Under the pieces are notes generated by a model, which was not told where the DNA came from, searched no databases, and saw only the letters and a list, made by a program, of their open reading frames with translations. Of a DNA stretch of 64,000 nt, positions 1 through 8,641 are shown in pieces. Every line of letters starts with the position of its first letter. Position 1 is the first letter of the stretch. A program made the position numbers and the translations under genes. This DNA is from JAJDFU01 sp964641965. Lineage in GTDB: Bacteria > Bacteroidota > Bacteroidia > Chitinophagales > Saprospiraceae. The DNA lies in the NCBI GenBank assembly GCA_964641965.1, contig CAZXLD010000003.1, forward strand, positions 144,940 through 208,939, in the 5' to 3' direction.

Positions 1-161
1 ATGGTTCGGCATTTGCGCTTTTCCAACTTCAAAATACAATCTCTGAATCGGAGCGGGCTGATGAGCTAGATCCGGTGCTAACCGAGCTCAATACGCTTTT
101 AATGGATTTAAAGGAAAAAGAAACCGATCCGCAATTGAAGGAGTTATTCCGCCAATTTTAA
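1..161 (+). CDS. C-terminal end of an unidentified protein (truncated by window edge)
   Basis: An open frame enters from the left edge (first full codon at base 3) and stops at TAA 159-161, giving 52 residues that end in FRQF. The visible tail is charged and helical, rich in Glu, Leu and Lys, and has no motif I recognise. It lies on the same strand as the following DUF4175 gene, 258 bases upstream of it. The gap holds a TTGACA-N17-TAAATT arrangement at about 250-278, but that is not the usual Bacteroidota promoter type, so I do not call it. The function is unknown. Confidence 0.55.
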   Translation, partial: GSAFALFQLQNTISESERADELDPVLTELNTLLMDLKEKETDPQLKELFRQF

Positions 162-419
162 ATCCAGGCTGTAAAACTCATCGCTATGTAAAAGGTTAAG
201 TAATTAGATGAAAATGTCTGCTGGGAGGGAGTGTAACACAAAAATTCAGTTGACAAATCGTCTACATTAGAATAAATTGAAAGTTCGGGGATAGATTTAA
301 CCCGTTATAACCATTATCTGGCTTTACCAACTTTCCAAATCGGCCTGAATCTCCCACTAACCGGATCCAATGATTAGCGTGGTAAATACCCGCTCTAAAA
401 ACTTGTCAACCCGACGAAT

Positions 420-3400
420 ATGCCGCAGTCTGATAATTATTCTCAATTGATCGCAAAGTTGGATCAATTTATCCGTAAGTATTATATCAACCAACTAATC
501 CGGGGAAGCCTGTATACCTTGGGGTTTATCTTAAGTTTGTTTTTGGTGGTAAGCTTGTTGGAGCACAATTTTTATTTTTCTGTTAACGCTAGAAAAGGGT
601 TATTCTTTGGCTTCCTACTCCTCTCTACCGGCGCAGCTTATTTCTGGATATTTCGTCCCCTTCTCCAATATTTCAGGCTGGGAAAAGTGATTAGTCATGC
701 GCAGGCTGCTTCTATAATCGGCGATCACTTTCAAAGCGTACAAGATCGACTGCTTAATATCCTTCAGCTAAAAGAGCAAAGTGAGCAGGAAGCAAATAAT
801 TCTCTTTTGCTCGCTGGCATTGACCAAAAAGCAGAACAGATCAAACTGGTTCCCTTTCGGAAGGCAATCGACCTTTCCAAAAATCGCAAATACGCACGTT
901 ACGCGCTTCCGCCCTTGCTCTTGTTGCTCATTTTATTGTTCGCGGCTCCAAGCATGATAAAGGATAGTACCTATCGACTGATAAATAACAACCAGGAGTT
1001 TGAACGTCCCGCCCCTTTTTCTTTTGAATTGGTTAATTCCAACCTGGAGGTAGTACAGTATGAAAATTTTCCGATTGAGGTACTGATCAACGGAAATCAA
1101 TTGCCGAACGAAGTATATGTTGAAGTAGAGGGATTTCCTTACCGCATGAAAAAGCTGGGTCCGAATCGCTTTGCCTACCAATTTAACAATGTGCAAAAGA
1201 ACATTGGCTTCCGGCTGGTTTCGACCCCCGTGTCTTCTAAAGAATATACGTTGGAAGTCTTACAGAAACCCAACATCATGGGTTTGGAAGTAGATTTGGA
1301 CTACCCTTCTTATACCGGCAGAAAGGATGAACGACTTTCAAATATCGGCGACCTTTCCGTACCCACTGGAACACAAATCAATTGGAATCTAAACACAGCC
1401 TTTACTGATACCATTTGGATGTTCTTTGCCGGCTCAGGAGCACAAGAACAAGCCCAGCGAAAAGGGACCGCGCTGTTCTCCTTTCAGAAACAAGCCTTAA
1501 AATCAGAGCTCTACAAGCTTTATATCTCAAACATCAATTTGCCAAAGGCAGATTCCGTGACCTATTCCATTTCAGTAACGCCGGATCGATACCCAGTTAT
1601 TGAAGCTCAGGAGTTCGTTGATAGTACCTTGGAGAAGGTACGTTTCTTTGCAGGTAATGCTTCTGATGATTACGGACTTTTAAACCTCTCCTTCAATTAC
1701 CAGCTAACGGATGAAAATGGTCGCCAGCAACCTTTACAAACGGTAAAATTGGCCAATCCTAACGGGAAGAAGGTCGCTTTCGACCACTATTTCGACCTTA
1801 CCTCCCTTGGGCTTAAACCCGGCGAGCAGGTGACCTACTACTTTGAAGTATACGACAATGACGCGATCAATGGCAATAAGGTAGCCCGTACCCAGCTCAT
1901 GCAATTCGCGATGCCTACTGTTGAGGAATTTAAGGCAATGGCGGAAGCAAATGACGAAAAAATTAAAAAGAACCTGGAAGAGTCTCTACGGGAATCCAAA
2001 CAGATCCAGGAGGATTTGAAGGAGGCCCGCGATAAACTATTGCAGGAAAAAGAACTTAACTGGCAAAATCGTAAAGAGCTCGAAAAACTACTGGAACGTC
2101 AACAACAGTTACAACTGCAATTGCAGGAAGCCCAGGAGGATTTCAACGAAAACTTGCAAAATCAGGATGAGTTTTCCGAACAGGATGAAGAAACGCGTAA
2201 AAAGCAGGAAAAGCTTCAAAAACTTTTCGAAGAAACTATAAATGAGGAGACCCTTGAGCTGATGCAGAAGATCCAGGAACTGTTAGAGGAACTGGATAAA
2301 GACCAAGCCTTGGAAATGATGGAAGAGATGCAGATGGATGATGAGGAGATGGAGCTGGAAATTGATCGGCTACTGGAATTGTACAAAAAACTGGAGCTGG
2401 AGCAAGAGCTGCAAGAAACCCGGGAACAACTAGAAGAGTTAGCCGAAGACCAGGAGGAGCTTAGCCAGAAAACGGAAGAAACGGATTCTGATCTCGAAAA
2501 CGAAGAAAACGAATCCGATTCGGAACAGGAGGAAAACAATACTGGTGAGCAGGAAGAAGGTGAGGAAAACCAAAAAACTGAAAACCAGGAAGGGGAGAAG
2601 GAACAGGGGGAGAATCAGAATAATCAAGAAGAGAATCAGGGCCAGCAAGAGAAATCCGAACAAGAGAAGCAGACACAAGATCAAAAAGAACAAAATCAGG
2701 CTCCTCAAGATCCACAAGAACAAATTCAGAAGGAACAAGAGCAGATCAACCAGGAATTCCAGCAAATCATGGAACAAATGGAGCAGATCGAACAAAAAAA
2801 TCAGGAGTTGGAAAACCCGCAAAATCTGGGTGATCAGCAGGAGCAAATGGAGCAAATGGAGCAAATTCAGCAAGACCTGGAACAAATCCAACAGCAACTC
2901 CAAAAACAAGAAAATCAAGGCGCTTCGCAGAAGCAAAAGAAAGCGGCTCAGCAAATGCGCCAAATGGCCCAGGAAATGCAATCCATGATGCAGTCCGGGC
3001 AGATGCAACAAATGTCCGAAGATATAGATGCCTTGCGCCAATTGCTGGAAAACCTTGTAGGACTTTCTTTCGATCAAGAAGACCTGATTGAAGCCTTCAC
3101 TGAAACCAATCTAAATACACCCAAGTACGTATCTCTTATTCAGGATCAATTTAAACTTAAAGACGACTTTGGTTTAGTGGAGGATAGCCTGCAGGCACTC
3201 GCCAAACGGGTTTTCCAGATTGAGAGTTATGTCACTGAAAAAGTCAGCGAAATCAATTCGAACCTGGACAACAGTATCGAAGAATTGGAAGAACGCAGGA
3301 TAAGCCCAGCCATTGACCATCAGCAGCGAACCATGAAGAATGTTAACGATTTGGCATTAATGCTATCGGAAACCTTAAATCAAATGCAGCAGCAAATGGC

Positions 3401-4001
3401 TTCCATGATGATGAGCATGCAAAAATCGCAGCAACCCGGGCAACAATCCAGCCAGCAAGGGCAAGAACCAAAAGACAGGATCAGTAAAGGCCAGCAGAAA
3501 CTCAATGAAGATATGCGCAAAGCAAGTGAGCAAATGCGCAGGCAAAGAGAAGGCGGAGAAGGTGGCTCCGCTAAGGAATTTGCAGAAATGGCTCGCCGGC
3601 AAGCCGAACTCCGCAAAGCGCTGGAAGAGAAACAGAAAGAACTACGGCAAAGTGGCCAGGGAGACCCAAAAATTCAGGAGATCCTAGAGAAAATGGACCA
3701 AATTGAGAAAGATTTGGTGAATAAAAAGCTGACCAATGAGCTTCTGCAACGTCAACAAGATATAATCTCCAGATTATTGGAATTTGAAAACGCAGAACGA
3801 CAGCAGGAATTTGAAGAAAAAAGAAAATCAGAAACCGCCAGGCAGGTTCCGCCTATCCGACCTCAGGCTTTGGAAGAATACCTGCGGAAACGGGAAGCGG
3901 AGGTGGAGCAGTATAAGACGGTTTCACCAAACTTGAAGCCTTACTTCAAAAGCCTGGTGGAAGAATACCTCAAAAAATTGAGCGAAACGGAAGGACAATA
4001 A
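420..4001 (+). CDS. DUF4175-family giant membrane/coiled-coil protein
   Basis: This 1193-residue protein matches the architecture of the DUF4175 family of Bacteroidota, whose function is not established. Two hydrophobic segments lie near residues 30-47 and 60-78 and a third near 161-178. They are followed by a predicted extracytoplasmic beta-rich region (about 190-510). Then comes a very long, extremely Glu/Gln-rich helical region (about 515-910) with low-complexity EQ runs, and a further Gln/Met/Arg-rich helical tail to the end. The composition suggests long coiled coils, perhaps an envelope-spanning or scaffolding protein; that is inference. The ATG at 420 gives a short cytoplasmic N-terminus before the first membrane segment. 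Long open frames on other strands within the EQ region are composition artefacts. Confidence 0.8.
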   Translation: MPQSDNYSQLIAKLDQFIRKYYINQLIRGSLYTLGFILSLFLVVSLLEHNFYFSVNARKGLFFGFLLLSTGAAYFWIFRPLLQYFRLGKVISHAQAASIIGDHFQSVQDRLLNILQLKEQSEQEANNSLLLAGIDQKAEQIKLVPFRKAIDLSKNRKYARYALPPLLLLLILLFAAPSMIKDSTYRLINNNQEFERPAPFSFELVNSNLEVVQYENFPIEVLINGNQLPNEVYVEVEGFPYRMKKLGPNRFAYQFNNVQKNIGFRLVSTPVSSKEYTLEVLQKPNIMGLEVDLDYPSYTGRKDERLSNIGDLSVPTGTQINWNLNTAFTDTIWMFFAGSGAQEQAQRKGTALFSFQKQALKSELYKLYISNINLPKADSVTYSISVTPDRYPVIEAQEFVDSTLEKVRFFAGNASDDYGLLNLSFNYQLTDENGRQQPLQTVKLANPNGKKVAFDHYFDLTSLGLKPGEQVTYYFEVYDNDAINGNKVARTQLMQFAMPTVEEFKAMAEANDEKIKKNLEESLRESKQIQEDLKEARDKLLQEKELNWQNRKELEKLLERQQQLQLQLQEAQEDFNENLQNQDEFSEQDEETRKKQEKLQKLFEETINEETLELMQKIQELLEELDKDQALEMMEEMQMDDEEMELEIDRLLELYKKLELEQELQETREQLEELAEDQEELSQKTEETDSDLENEENESDSEQEENNTGEQEEGEENQKTENQEGEKEQGENQNNQEENQGQQEKSEQEKQTQDQKEQNQAPQDPQEQIQKEQEQINQEFQQIMEQMEQIEQKNQELENPQNLGDQQEQMEQMEQIQQDLEQIQQQLQKQENQGASQKQKKAAQQMRQMAQEMQSMMQSGQMQQMSEDIDALRQLLENLVGLSFDQEDLIEAFTETNLNTPKYVSLIQDQFKLKDDFGLVEDSLQALAKRVFQIESYVTEKVSEINSNLDNSIEELEERRISPAIDHQQRTMKNVNDLALMLSETLNQMQQQMASMMMSMQKSQQPGQQSSQQGQEPKDRISKGQQKLNEDMRKASEQMRRQREGGEGGSAKEFAEMARRQAELRKALEEKQKELRQSGQGDPKIQEILEKMDQIEKDLVNKKLTNELLQRQQDIISRLLEFENAERQQEFEEKRKSETARQVPPIRPQALEEYLRKREAEVEQYKTVSPNLKPYFKSLVEEYLKKLSETEGQ
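2841..2867 (+). repeat. 9-base tandem repeat, three copies
   Basis: Three consecutive 9-base units (GAGCAAATG, GAGCAAATG, GAGCAAATT) lie inside the DUF4175 gene and encode repeated Glu-Gln-Met/Ile triplets. This is the most regular part of a longer Gln/Glu-rich low-complexity stretch. A tract of this kind could change length by slippage in steps of three codons without breaking the frame. Confidence 0.7.
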
Positions 4002-4192
4002 CTGTTGTCTTTCCTAAAAAGACCCATATAACTTATTTCAAGGAAGTAGGTAAAACGAACCACTTGCGGCTTAAAATTGTAACGTCCATGTGCATTCTTA
4101 CCTAACCTCACTAACCCAAGGGACAGCCTATTGAAAAAGGTAATCCCATTGAAATTTTGATGATTTTAGGTTATTTTAAGGGATCAGACGAG

Positions 4193-4597
4193 ATGAGCAA
4201 CAGAAACTTTATGCTGAAATTACCTTCGGAGCCCTCCAGTATAGCGATGCTGGAGGTATTTGTTGAAAAATTAGTACATAAGTACCAGCTGAGGCCAGAT
4301 TTGTATGGGAATATTCTTGTTAGCCTCACCGAAGCCGTGAATAATGCCATTATTCACGGTAATGACGGCGACCGCAATAAGTTGGTACGCGTTCAAATGA
4401 ATAAAGACGGGAATAATATCACATTCAAAGTCTCAGATGAGGGTAGAGGCTTTGATATGAGTCACGTACCCGATCCAACGCGGCCAGAAAATATCCATAA
4501 CTGCGGAGGGCGTGGTGTCTTCCTAATGCGCGAGTTATGTGACGATATTGAGTTTCATAACAATGGCAGCACGGTAGAAATGCAATTTTGTATATGA
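4193..4597 (+). CDS. RsbW-like ATP-binding protein (anti-sigma factor/HATPase fold)
   Basis: A 134-residue GHKL ATPase of the RsbW/SpoIIAB type. The N-box reads EAVNNAIIHGN, the G1 box DEGRGFD and the G2 region GGRGVFLMRELCD, so ATP binding should be intact. In this family such proteins are Ser/Thr kinases that phosphorylate a STAS-domain anti-anti-sigma partner or hold a sigma factor. No STAS protein or sigma factor is nearby. I chose the ATG at 4193; an in-frame ATG at 4160 would add 11 residues that do not look like the family. Its stop overlaps the start of ybeY (ATGA), so the two are translationally coupled. A SpoIIE-type phosphatase, the usual antagonist, is encoded at 35766. Confidence 0.8.
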   Translation: MSNRNFMLKLPSEPSSIAMLEVFVEKLVHKYQLRPDLYGNILVSLTEAVNNAIIHGNDGDRNKLVRVQMNKDGNNITFKVSDEGRGFDMSHVPDPTRPENIHNCGGRGVFLMRELCDDIEFHNNGSTVEMQFCI

Positions 4598-5070
4598 CTC
4601 AACCAGAGGACCTTATTGACTGGCCCTCCAATGAAGTAGAACCGCTGGCATTCTTTAGTGAATGGGAAGACTATAATCCACCTGAAATAAAAGGGTATAT
4701 TCCCTGGTTTGTAAAAATTCTCGAAGAAGAAGGCGTTCAATTGGTACGCATCCATTTTATCTTTTGTACCGATGCCTATTTACATACCCTCAATCTCGAT
4801 TATTTACAACACGACAGTCTCACCGATATCATCACATTTCCCTATCAAGATCCACCCTCCATCGAAGGCGATATTTTCATCAGTATAGAACGCGTTCGGG
4901 ACAATGCCAAGCAGTTGGGAATCACAGAAAAGGAAGAACTAAGCCGGGTCATGATCCACGGTGTGTACCATCTATGTGGTTATCAGGATAAAACTTCAGA
5001 AGAAAAAAAGAGGATGACCCAGAAAGAAGACCAGGCATTGCTTCTTAAACAACAGCTTAATCCCTCCTGA
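4594..5070 (+). CDS. ybeY: rRNA maturation endoribonuclease YbeY
   Basis: A 158-residue YbeY, a zinc-dependent endoribonuclease acting in 16S rRNA 3'-end maturation and 70S quality control. The conserved segment SLTDIITFPY corresponds to the family's TDVLSFP block, and the metal motif near the C-terminus reads HGVYHLCGYQDK. The third ligand His of the proteobacterial HGxLHLxGYDH motif is replaced by a QDK sequence, which I recall as the usual form in Bacteroidota. The ATG at 4594 overlaps the TGA of the preceding ATPase gene; a TTG three codons earlier is less likely. Confidence 0.93.
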   Translation: MTQPEDLIDWPSNEVEPLAFFSEWEDYNPPEIKGYIPWFVKILEEEGVQLVRIHFIFCTDAYLHTLNLDYLQHDSLTDIITFPYQDPPSIEGDIFISIERVRDNAKQLGITEKEELSRVMIHGVYHLCGYQDKTSEEKKRMTQKEDQALLLKQQLNPS

Positions 5071-5246
5071 AAAGGAATTGAAATCAAGATTCTTTCAACT
5101 TTCCACATTTTTTTTCTTTTTTCCCGATGATTAAATCTTCAGCCTGGAGATCTCTGGTCAAAATGTATTTCAATTCTGGATTCATTATCCTAATAATCAA
5201 AGAAATACCTCAAAGTTTCTAACAAGAACTACACCCGATCTGCGAT

Positions 5247-7709
5247 ATGAAAGTGCTGAAATTTGGAGGATCATCTGTTCGCGATAGTAACCGCATACGA
5301 GCGGTCGCCGAAATTCTTAAACCTCTGCATCAAAGCAGAGAGCGTTTTGCTGTGGTGGTATCCGCTCTGGGTGGCATAACGGACAATCTGGTCCTGATGG
5401 CTAACTTGGCTGAAAAAAGTGATTCAAATTTCCTGAAGCAGCTTACCACATTTAGTGAAAGGCATATTTCGGTTGCCCAGGAGCTGCTAGAATCAAGCTT
5501 TCTGGACACCGTAATACCCGAGTTAGAAAACAATCACCGTGTTCTTGAAAATCTGCTTCAAGGAATTTTTCTTGTCCGGGAAGCTTCTCCTCGAACTATG
5601 GATTATGTCCTAAGCTTCGGGGAGCGCAATTCGGCATTTCTGATTAGTGAATTCTTACGGCAAGAAGGCATTCCCACAGAGTATCTCGACGCCAGGAAAG
5701 TAATTCGAACTGACAAACGTTTTGGCGCTGCCAGGGTAAAAATTGAAGAAACATACCAACTAATTCAGGATCATTTTGCTGCCGCTAGCCAAATTCAACT
5801 TATGACTGGCTTCATTGGTTCGTCAAAAGGAGGGCTAACTACGACCTTGGGAAGGGGCGGATCAGATTATTCCGCTTCCCTGCTTGCTGCAGCGCTTGGG
5901 GCACAGGTATTGGAGATCTGGACAGATGTAAATGGAGTACTTACTGCTGACCCCCGCCGTGTAAAGAAAGCATTTACTCTTCCTAGCCTTACTTATGCCG
6001 AAGCAGTAGAACTATCCTATTTGGGGGCAAAAGTGATCTATCCTCCCACCATCCGACCAGTCCGGGAAAAAAATATTCCAGTTCGGATTCGAAATACTTT
6101 CAACCCGGCTTTTCTCGGAACGCTGATCTCCAATACCCCTGAAAAGAGACCTCAGGCTGTCACAGGTATTTCATCGATCAACAGCATTGCCTTGATCACG
6201 CTCCAGGGTACAGGATTGGTTGGGGTGCCGGGCATGGCGGCTCGCCTGTTTTCAAGCCTGGCCCGCCTTCAAATCAACATAATGCTGATTACCCAAGGCT
6301 CCTCCGAACAATCGATCACCTTTGCTATTCTGCCAGAACAGGTGGAAGAAGCATTCCAGGCTGTATCTGAAGAATTCAGTCTGGAAATTGGCAAAGGCAG
6401 TATTGATCCAATTCGGGTAGAGCGCTCCCTATCCGTAGTCGGCGCGATTGGAGAACACATGCGGTCCAGGCCAGGTATCTCAGGTCGACTTTTTCAGGCA
6501 TTAGGAAAAAATGGGATCAATGTGGTAGCAATCGCTCAAGGCTCTTCTGAACGAAATATTTCAGTTGTTGTCGATCAGGGGGATGAAGCCAAAGCCTTGA
6601 ACGCATTGCATGAAGCCTTTTTCCTATCGGATGTCAAACAATTGCACTTATTCTTTGTGGGAGTAGGTCTAATTGGTGGAACCTTGATTCGTCAAATCCT
6701 CAGACAGAGTGGCTTTCTTCGGGAAAAAATGGCTACTGAAATTCGGATTGTAGGTTTATCCAATAGCCGTAAAATGCTATTTCAGGAAGAGGGCATTGCT
6801 TTAGAAAAGTGGAACGAAAAGCTCGAAAATGAGGGCGAGGAAATGGATTTTAATCGTTTTATCCAACGGATGAAAGACCTGAATCTCCCAAATAGTATTT
6901 TTGTAGACAACACGGCCGATCGCAACCTGGCTTCTCATTATCAAGAAATTCTAGACGCCAGTATATCCATATCGACACCTAACAAAACTGCAACCTCATC
7001 TTCTTACCAGCAATACCAGTCCTTGAAAAAACAAGCTTGGAAACGCGGGGTCCAATTTTTATATGAGACGAATGTAGGCGCCGGTCTTCCAGTGCTTTCC
7101 ACCCTGCATGATCTTATGGTAAGCGGAGATCGGATTTTACAAATTGAGGGCGTCCTTTCTGGATCTATGTCTTTCATTTTCAACTCTTTAGACAATAACA
7201 CACCCTTGAGTGAAGCCATTCGAGAAGCCGCCCGGAAGGGCCTCACGGAGCCCGATCCACGAGAAGATCTAAGTGGGAACGATGTCCGTCGTAAACTTGT
7301 CATTCTAGCAAGGGAAAGCCGGATGGAACTGGAAATGAATCAGATCAAAATGGAGGAATTTCTGCCTACCGCTTGTTTTGAGGCGTCTACGGTAGAAGTA
7401 TTTTTTGAAGAGTTGGAAAAATGGGAGCATAACTTCACTGCCAGGTTAGAGGAGGTACATCAGAACGGCAAGCGGCTCCGCTTTTTGGCAGTATTAAATC
7501 GAGCGGAGCGAAAAGCTGAGGTCCGGCTTGCAGAGGTAGGTCCAGGGAGTCCCTTTTTTGGATTGAGTGGGAGCGACAATATGATTGTCTTTACTACAGA
7601 CCGCTACCTTGAAAGACCCCTTGTAGTAAGAGGCCCTGGAGCTGGAGCGGAAGTGACTGCTGCAGGTGTTTTTGCAGAAATTCTGAAAATTGGAAATCAC
7701 CTAAGTTGA
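5247..7709 (+). CDS. thrA: Bifunctional aspartate kinase / homoserine dehydrogenase
   Basis: This 820-residue fusion catalyses the first and third steps of threonine biosynthesis: phosphorylation of aspartate and NAD(P)H-dependent reduction of aspartate semialdehyde to homoserine. The kinase domain starts with KFGGSS at residues 5-10. Two ACT regulatory modules follow (around 316 and 394), and the dehydrogenase begins with the nucleotide-binding motif FVGVGLIGG near 469. The dehydrogenase then shows NKTA (about 577), the ETNVGAGLPVL block (about 606) and the DPREDLSGNDVRRK block (about 666). The ACT pair suggests threonine feedback inhibition. The gene is first in an overlapping thrA-thrB-thrC operon; its TGA shares a base with the thrB ATG. 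Confidence 0.97.
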   Translation: MKVLKFGGSSVRDSNRIRAVAEILKPLHQSRERFAVVVSALGGITDNLVLMANLAEKSDSNFLKQLTTFSERHISVAQELLESSFLDTVIPELENNHRVLENLLQGIFLVREASPRTMDYVLSFGERNSAFLISEFLRQEGIPTEYLDARKVIRTDKRFGAARVKIEETYQLIQDHFAAASQIQLMTGFIGSSKGGLTTTLGRGGSDYSASLLAAALGAQVLEIWTDVNGVLTADPRRVKKAFTLPSLTYAEAVELSYLGAKVIYPPTIRPVREKNIPVRIRNTFNPAFLGTLISNTPEKRPQAVTGISSINSIALITLQGTGLVGVPGMAARLFSSLARLQINIMLITQGSSEQSITFAILPEQVEEAFQAVSEEFSLEIGKGSIDPIRVERSLSVVGAIGEHMRSRPGISGRLFQALGKNGINVVAIAQGSSERNISVVVDQGDEAKALNALHEAFFLSDVKQLHLFFVGVGLIGGTLIRQILRQSGFLREKMATEIRIVGLSNSRKMLFQEEGIALEKWNEKLENEGEEMDFNRFIQRMKDLNLPNSIFVDNTADRNLASHYQEILDASISISTPNKTATSSSYQQYQSLKKQAWKRGVQFLYETNVGAGLPVLSTLHDLMVSGDRILQIEGVLSGSMSFIFNSLDNNTPLSEAIREAARKGLTEPDPREDLSGNDVRRKLVILARESRMELEMNQIKMEEFLPTACFEASTVEVFFEELEKWEHNFTARLEEVHQNGKRLRFLAVLNRAERKAEVRLAEVGPGSPFFGLSGSDNMIVFTTDRYLERPLVVRGPGAGAEVTAAGVFAEILKIGNHLS

Positions 7710-8641
7710 TGCGTGCCGGAATAAAAATTTTTGCACCCGCCAGTGTAGCCAACTTGGCTTGCGGATATGACATTCTTGGGTTGGCGCTGGAACAACCGGG
7801 CGACGAGATTATTGCCCGTCCATCCGACCAACCTGGTATCCGGATTTCACGCATATTTGGTGCCCAGGGCAAGTTACCTACCGATATTCGGGTTAATACT
7901 GCAGGTGTTGCCGCTACTCAAGTACTAGAAGCAGCGAAGGAGCCTAAATTTGGAATTGACCTAGAGATCCATAAAAAAATGCCTTTTGGTACCGGAATGG
8001 GCTCCAGTGCTTGCTCGGCGGTAGCTGGCGCAATGGCTGTTAATGAACTATTAGGTCGCCCTTTCGAAAAAAGAGAGCTGTTACCATTTGCAGTTGCCGG
8101 TGAGGAGGCCGCTGATGGAGCCTGGCATGCGGACAATATTGCCCCCAGCCTGTTGGGTGGGGTCATTCTGGTGCGCAACAACATGGAATTGGATGTTATC
8201 CGCCTCCACTCGCCTCCAGGATTACGGGTGACCATAATTCTCCCGGAAATACAAGTGCTAACCAAAGATTCTCGAGCCATCCTTTCGCCTGAGGTGCCCT
8301 TGGCAGATCATATTCAACAAAGTGCAAATTTAGGTGGGCTCGTTGCGGGCTTATTTAATTCTGACCTGGAATTGATTCGGAGATCATTAAAGGATCGGAT
8401 AATAGAGCCTCAACGGGCCAAACTGATTCCACATTTTTATGACGTGCAAGATGCTGCATTGTCCGAAGGCGCTCTAGGTTGTAGTATTTCAGGTGCAGGT
8501 CCAGCCATTTTTGCGATTAGCGCTAACACGCTTGTGGCCGAAAGGGTGGGGGAGGCAATGGAGCGTGCATTTAATGACCGCGGTATTGGTACCCGAACCT
8601 ACCAATCCGGTATAAATCTGGAAGGATCCATTAAATGTTAG
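7709..8641 (+). CDS. thrB: Homoserine kinase
   Basis: A 310-residue GHMP-superfamily kinase that phosphorylates homoserine to O-phosphohomoserine. The N-terminal PASVANLACGYD block and the phosphate-binding loop PFGTGMGSSACSA near residue 92 are intact, as is the C-terminal GCSISGAGPA block. The ATG at 7709 uses the last base of the thrA stop (TGATG), indicating translational coupling. The stop at 8641 overlaps the first possible thrC start. Length and motifs are typical. Confidence 0.96.
   Translation: MRAGIKIFAPASVANLACGYDILGLALEQPGDEIIARPSDQPGIRISRIFGAQGKLPTDIRVNTAGVAATQVLEAAKEPKFGIDLEIHKKMPFGTGMGSSACSAVAGAMAVNELLGRPFEKRELLPFAVAGEEAADGAWHADNIAPSLLGGVILVRNNMELDVIRLHSPPGLRVTIILPEIQVLTKDSRAILSPEVPLADHIQQSANLGGLVAGLFNSDLELIRRSLKDRIIEPQRAKLIPHFYDVQDAALSEGALGCSISGAGPAIFAISANTLVAERVGEAMERAFNDRGIGTRTYQSGINLEGSIKC

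Noticed and set aside
250..278. TTGACA-N17-TAAATT sigma-70-like promoter before the DUF4175 gene
   Set aside because: Bacteroidota housekeeping promoters use TTTG/TAnnTTTG elements; this match in AT-rich DNA is not persuasive.
2545..2988. Plus-strand Lys/Arg-rich frame inside the DUF4175 gene
   Set aside because: It is a frame shadow of the Gln/Glu-rich repeats and carries no recognisable motif.
2439..3077. Long minus-strand open frame (212 residues) and several others antisense to the DUF4175 gene
   Set aside because: They arise from the Glu/Gln-rich codons of the true gene; the translations are near-pure Leu/Phe/Ile low complexity with no domain.
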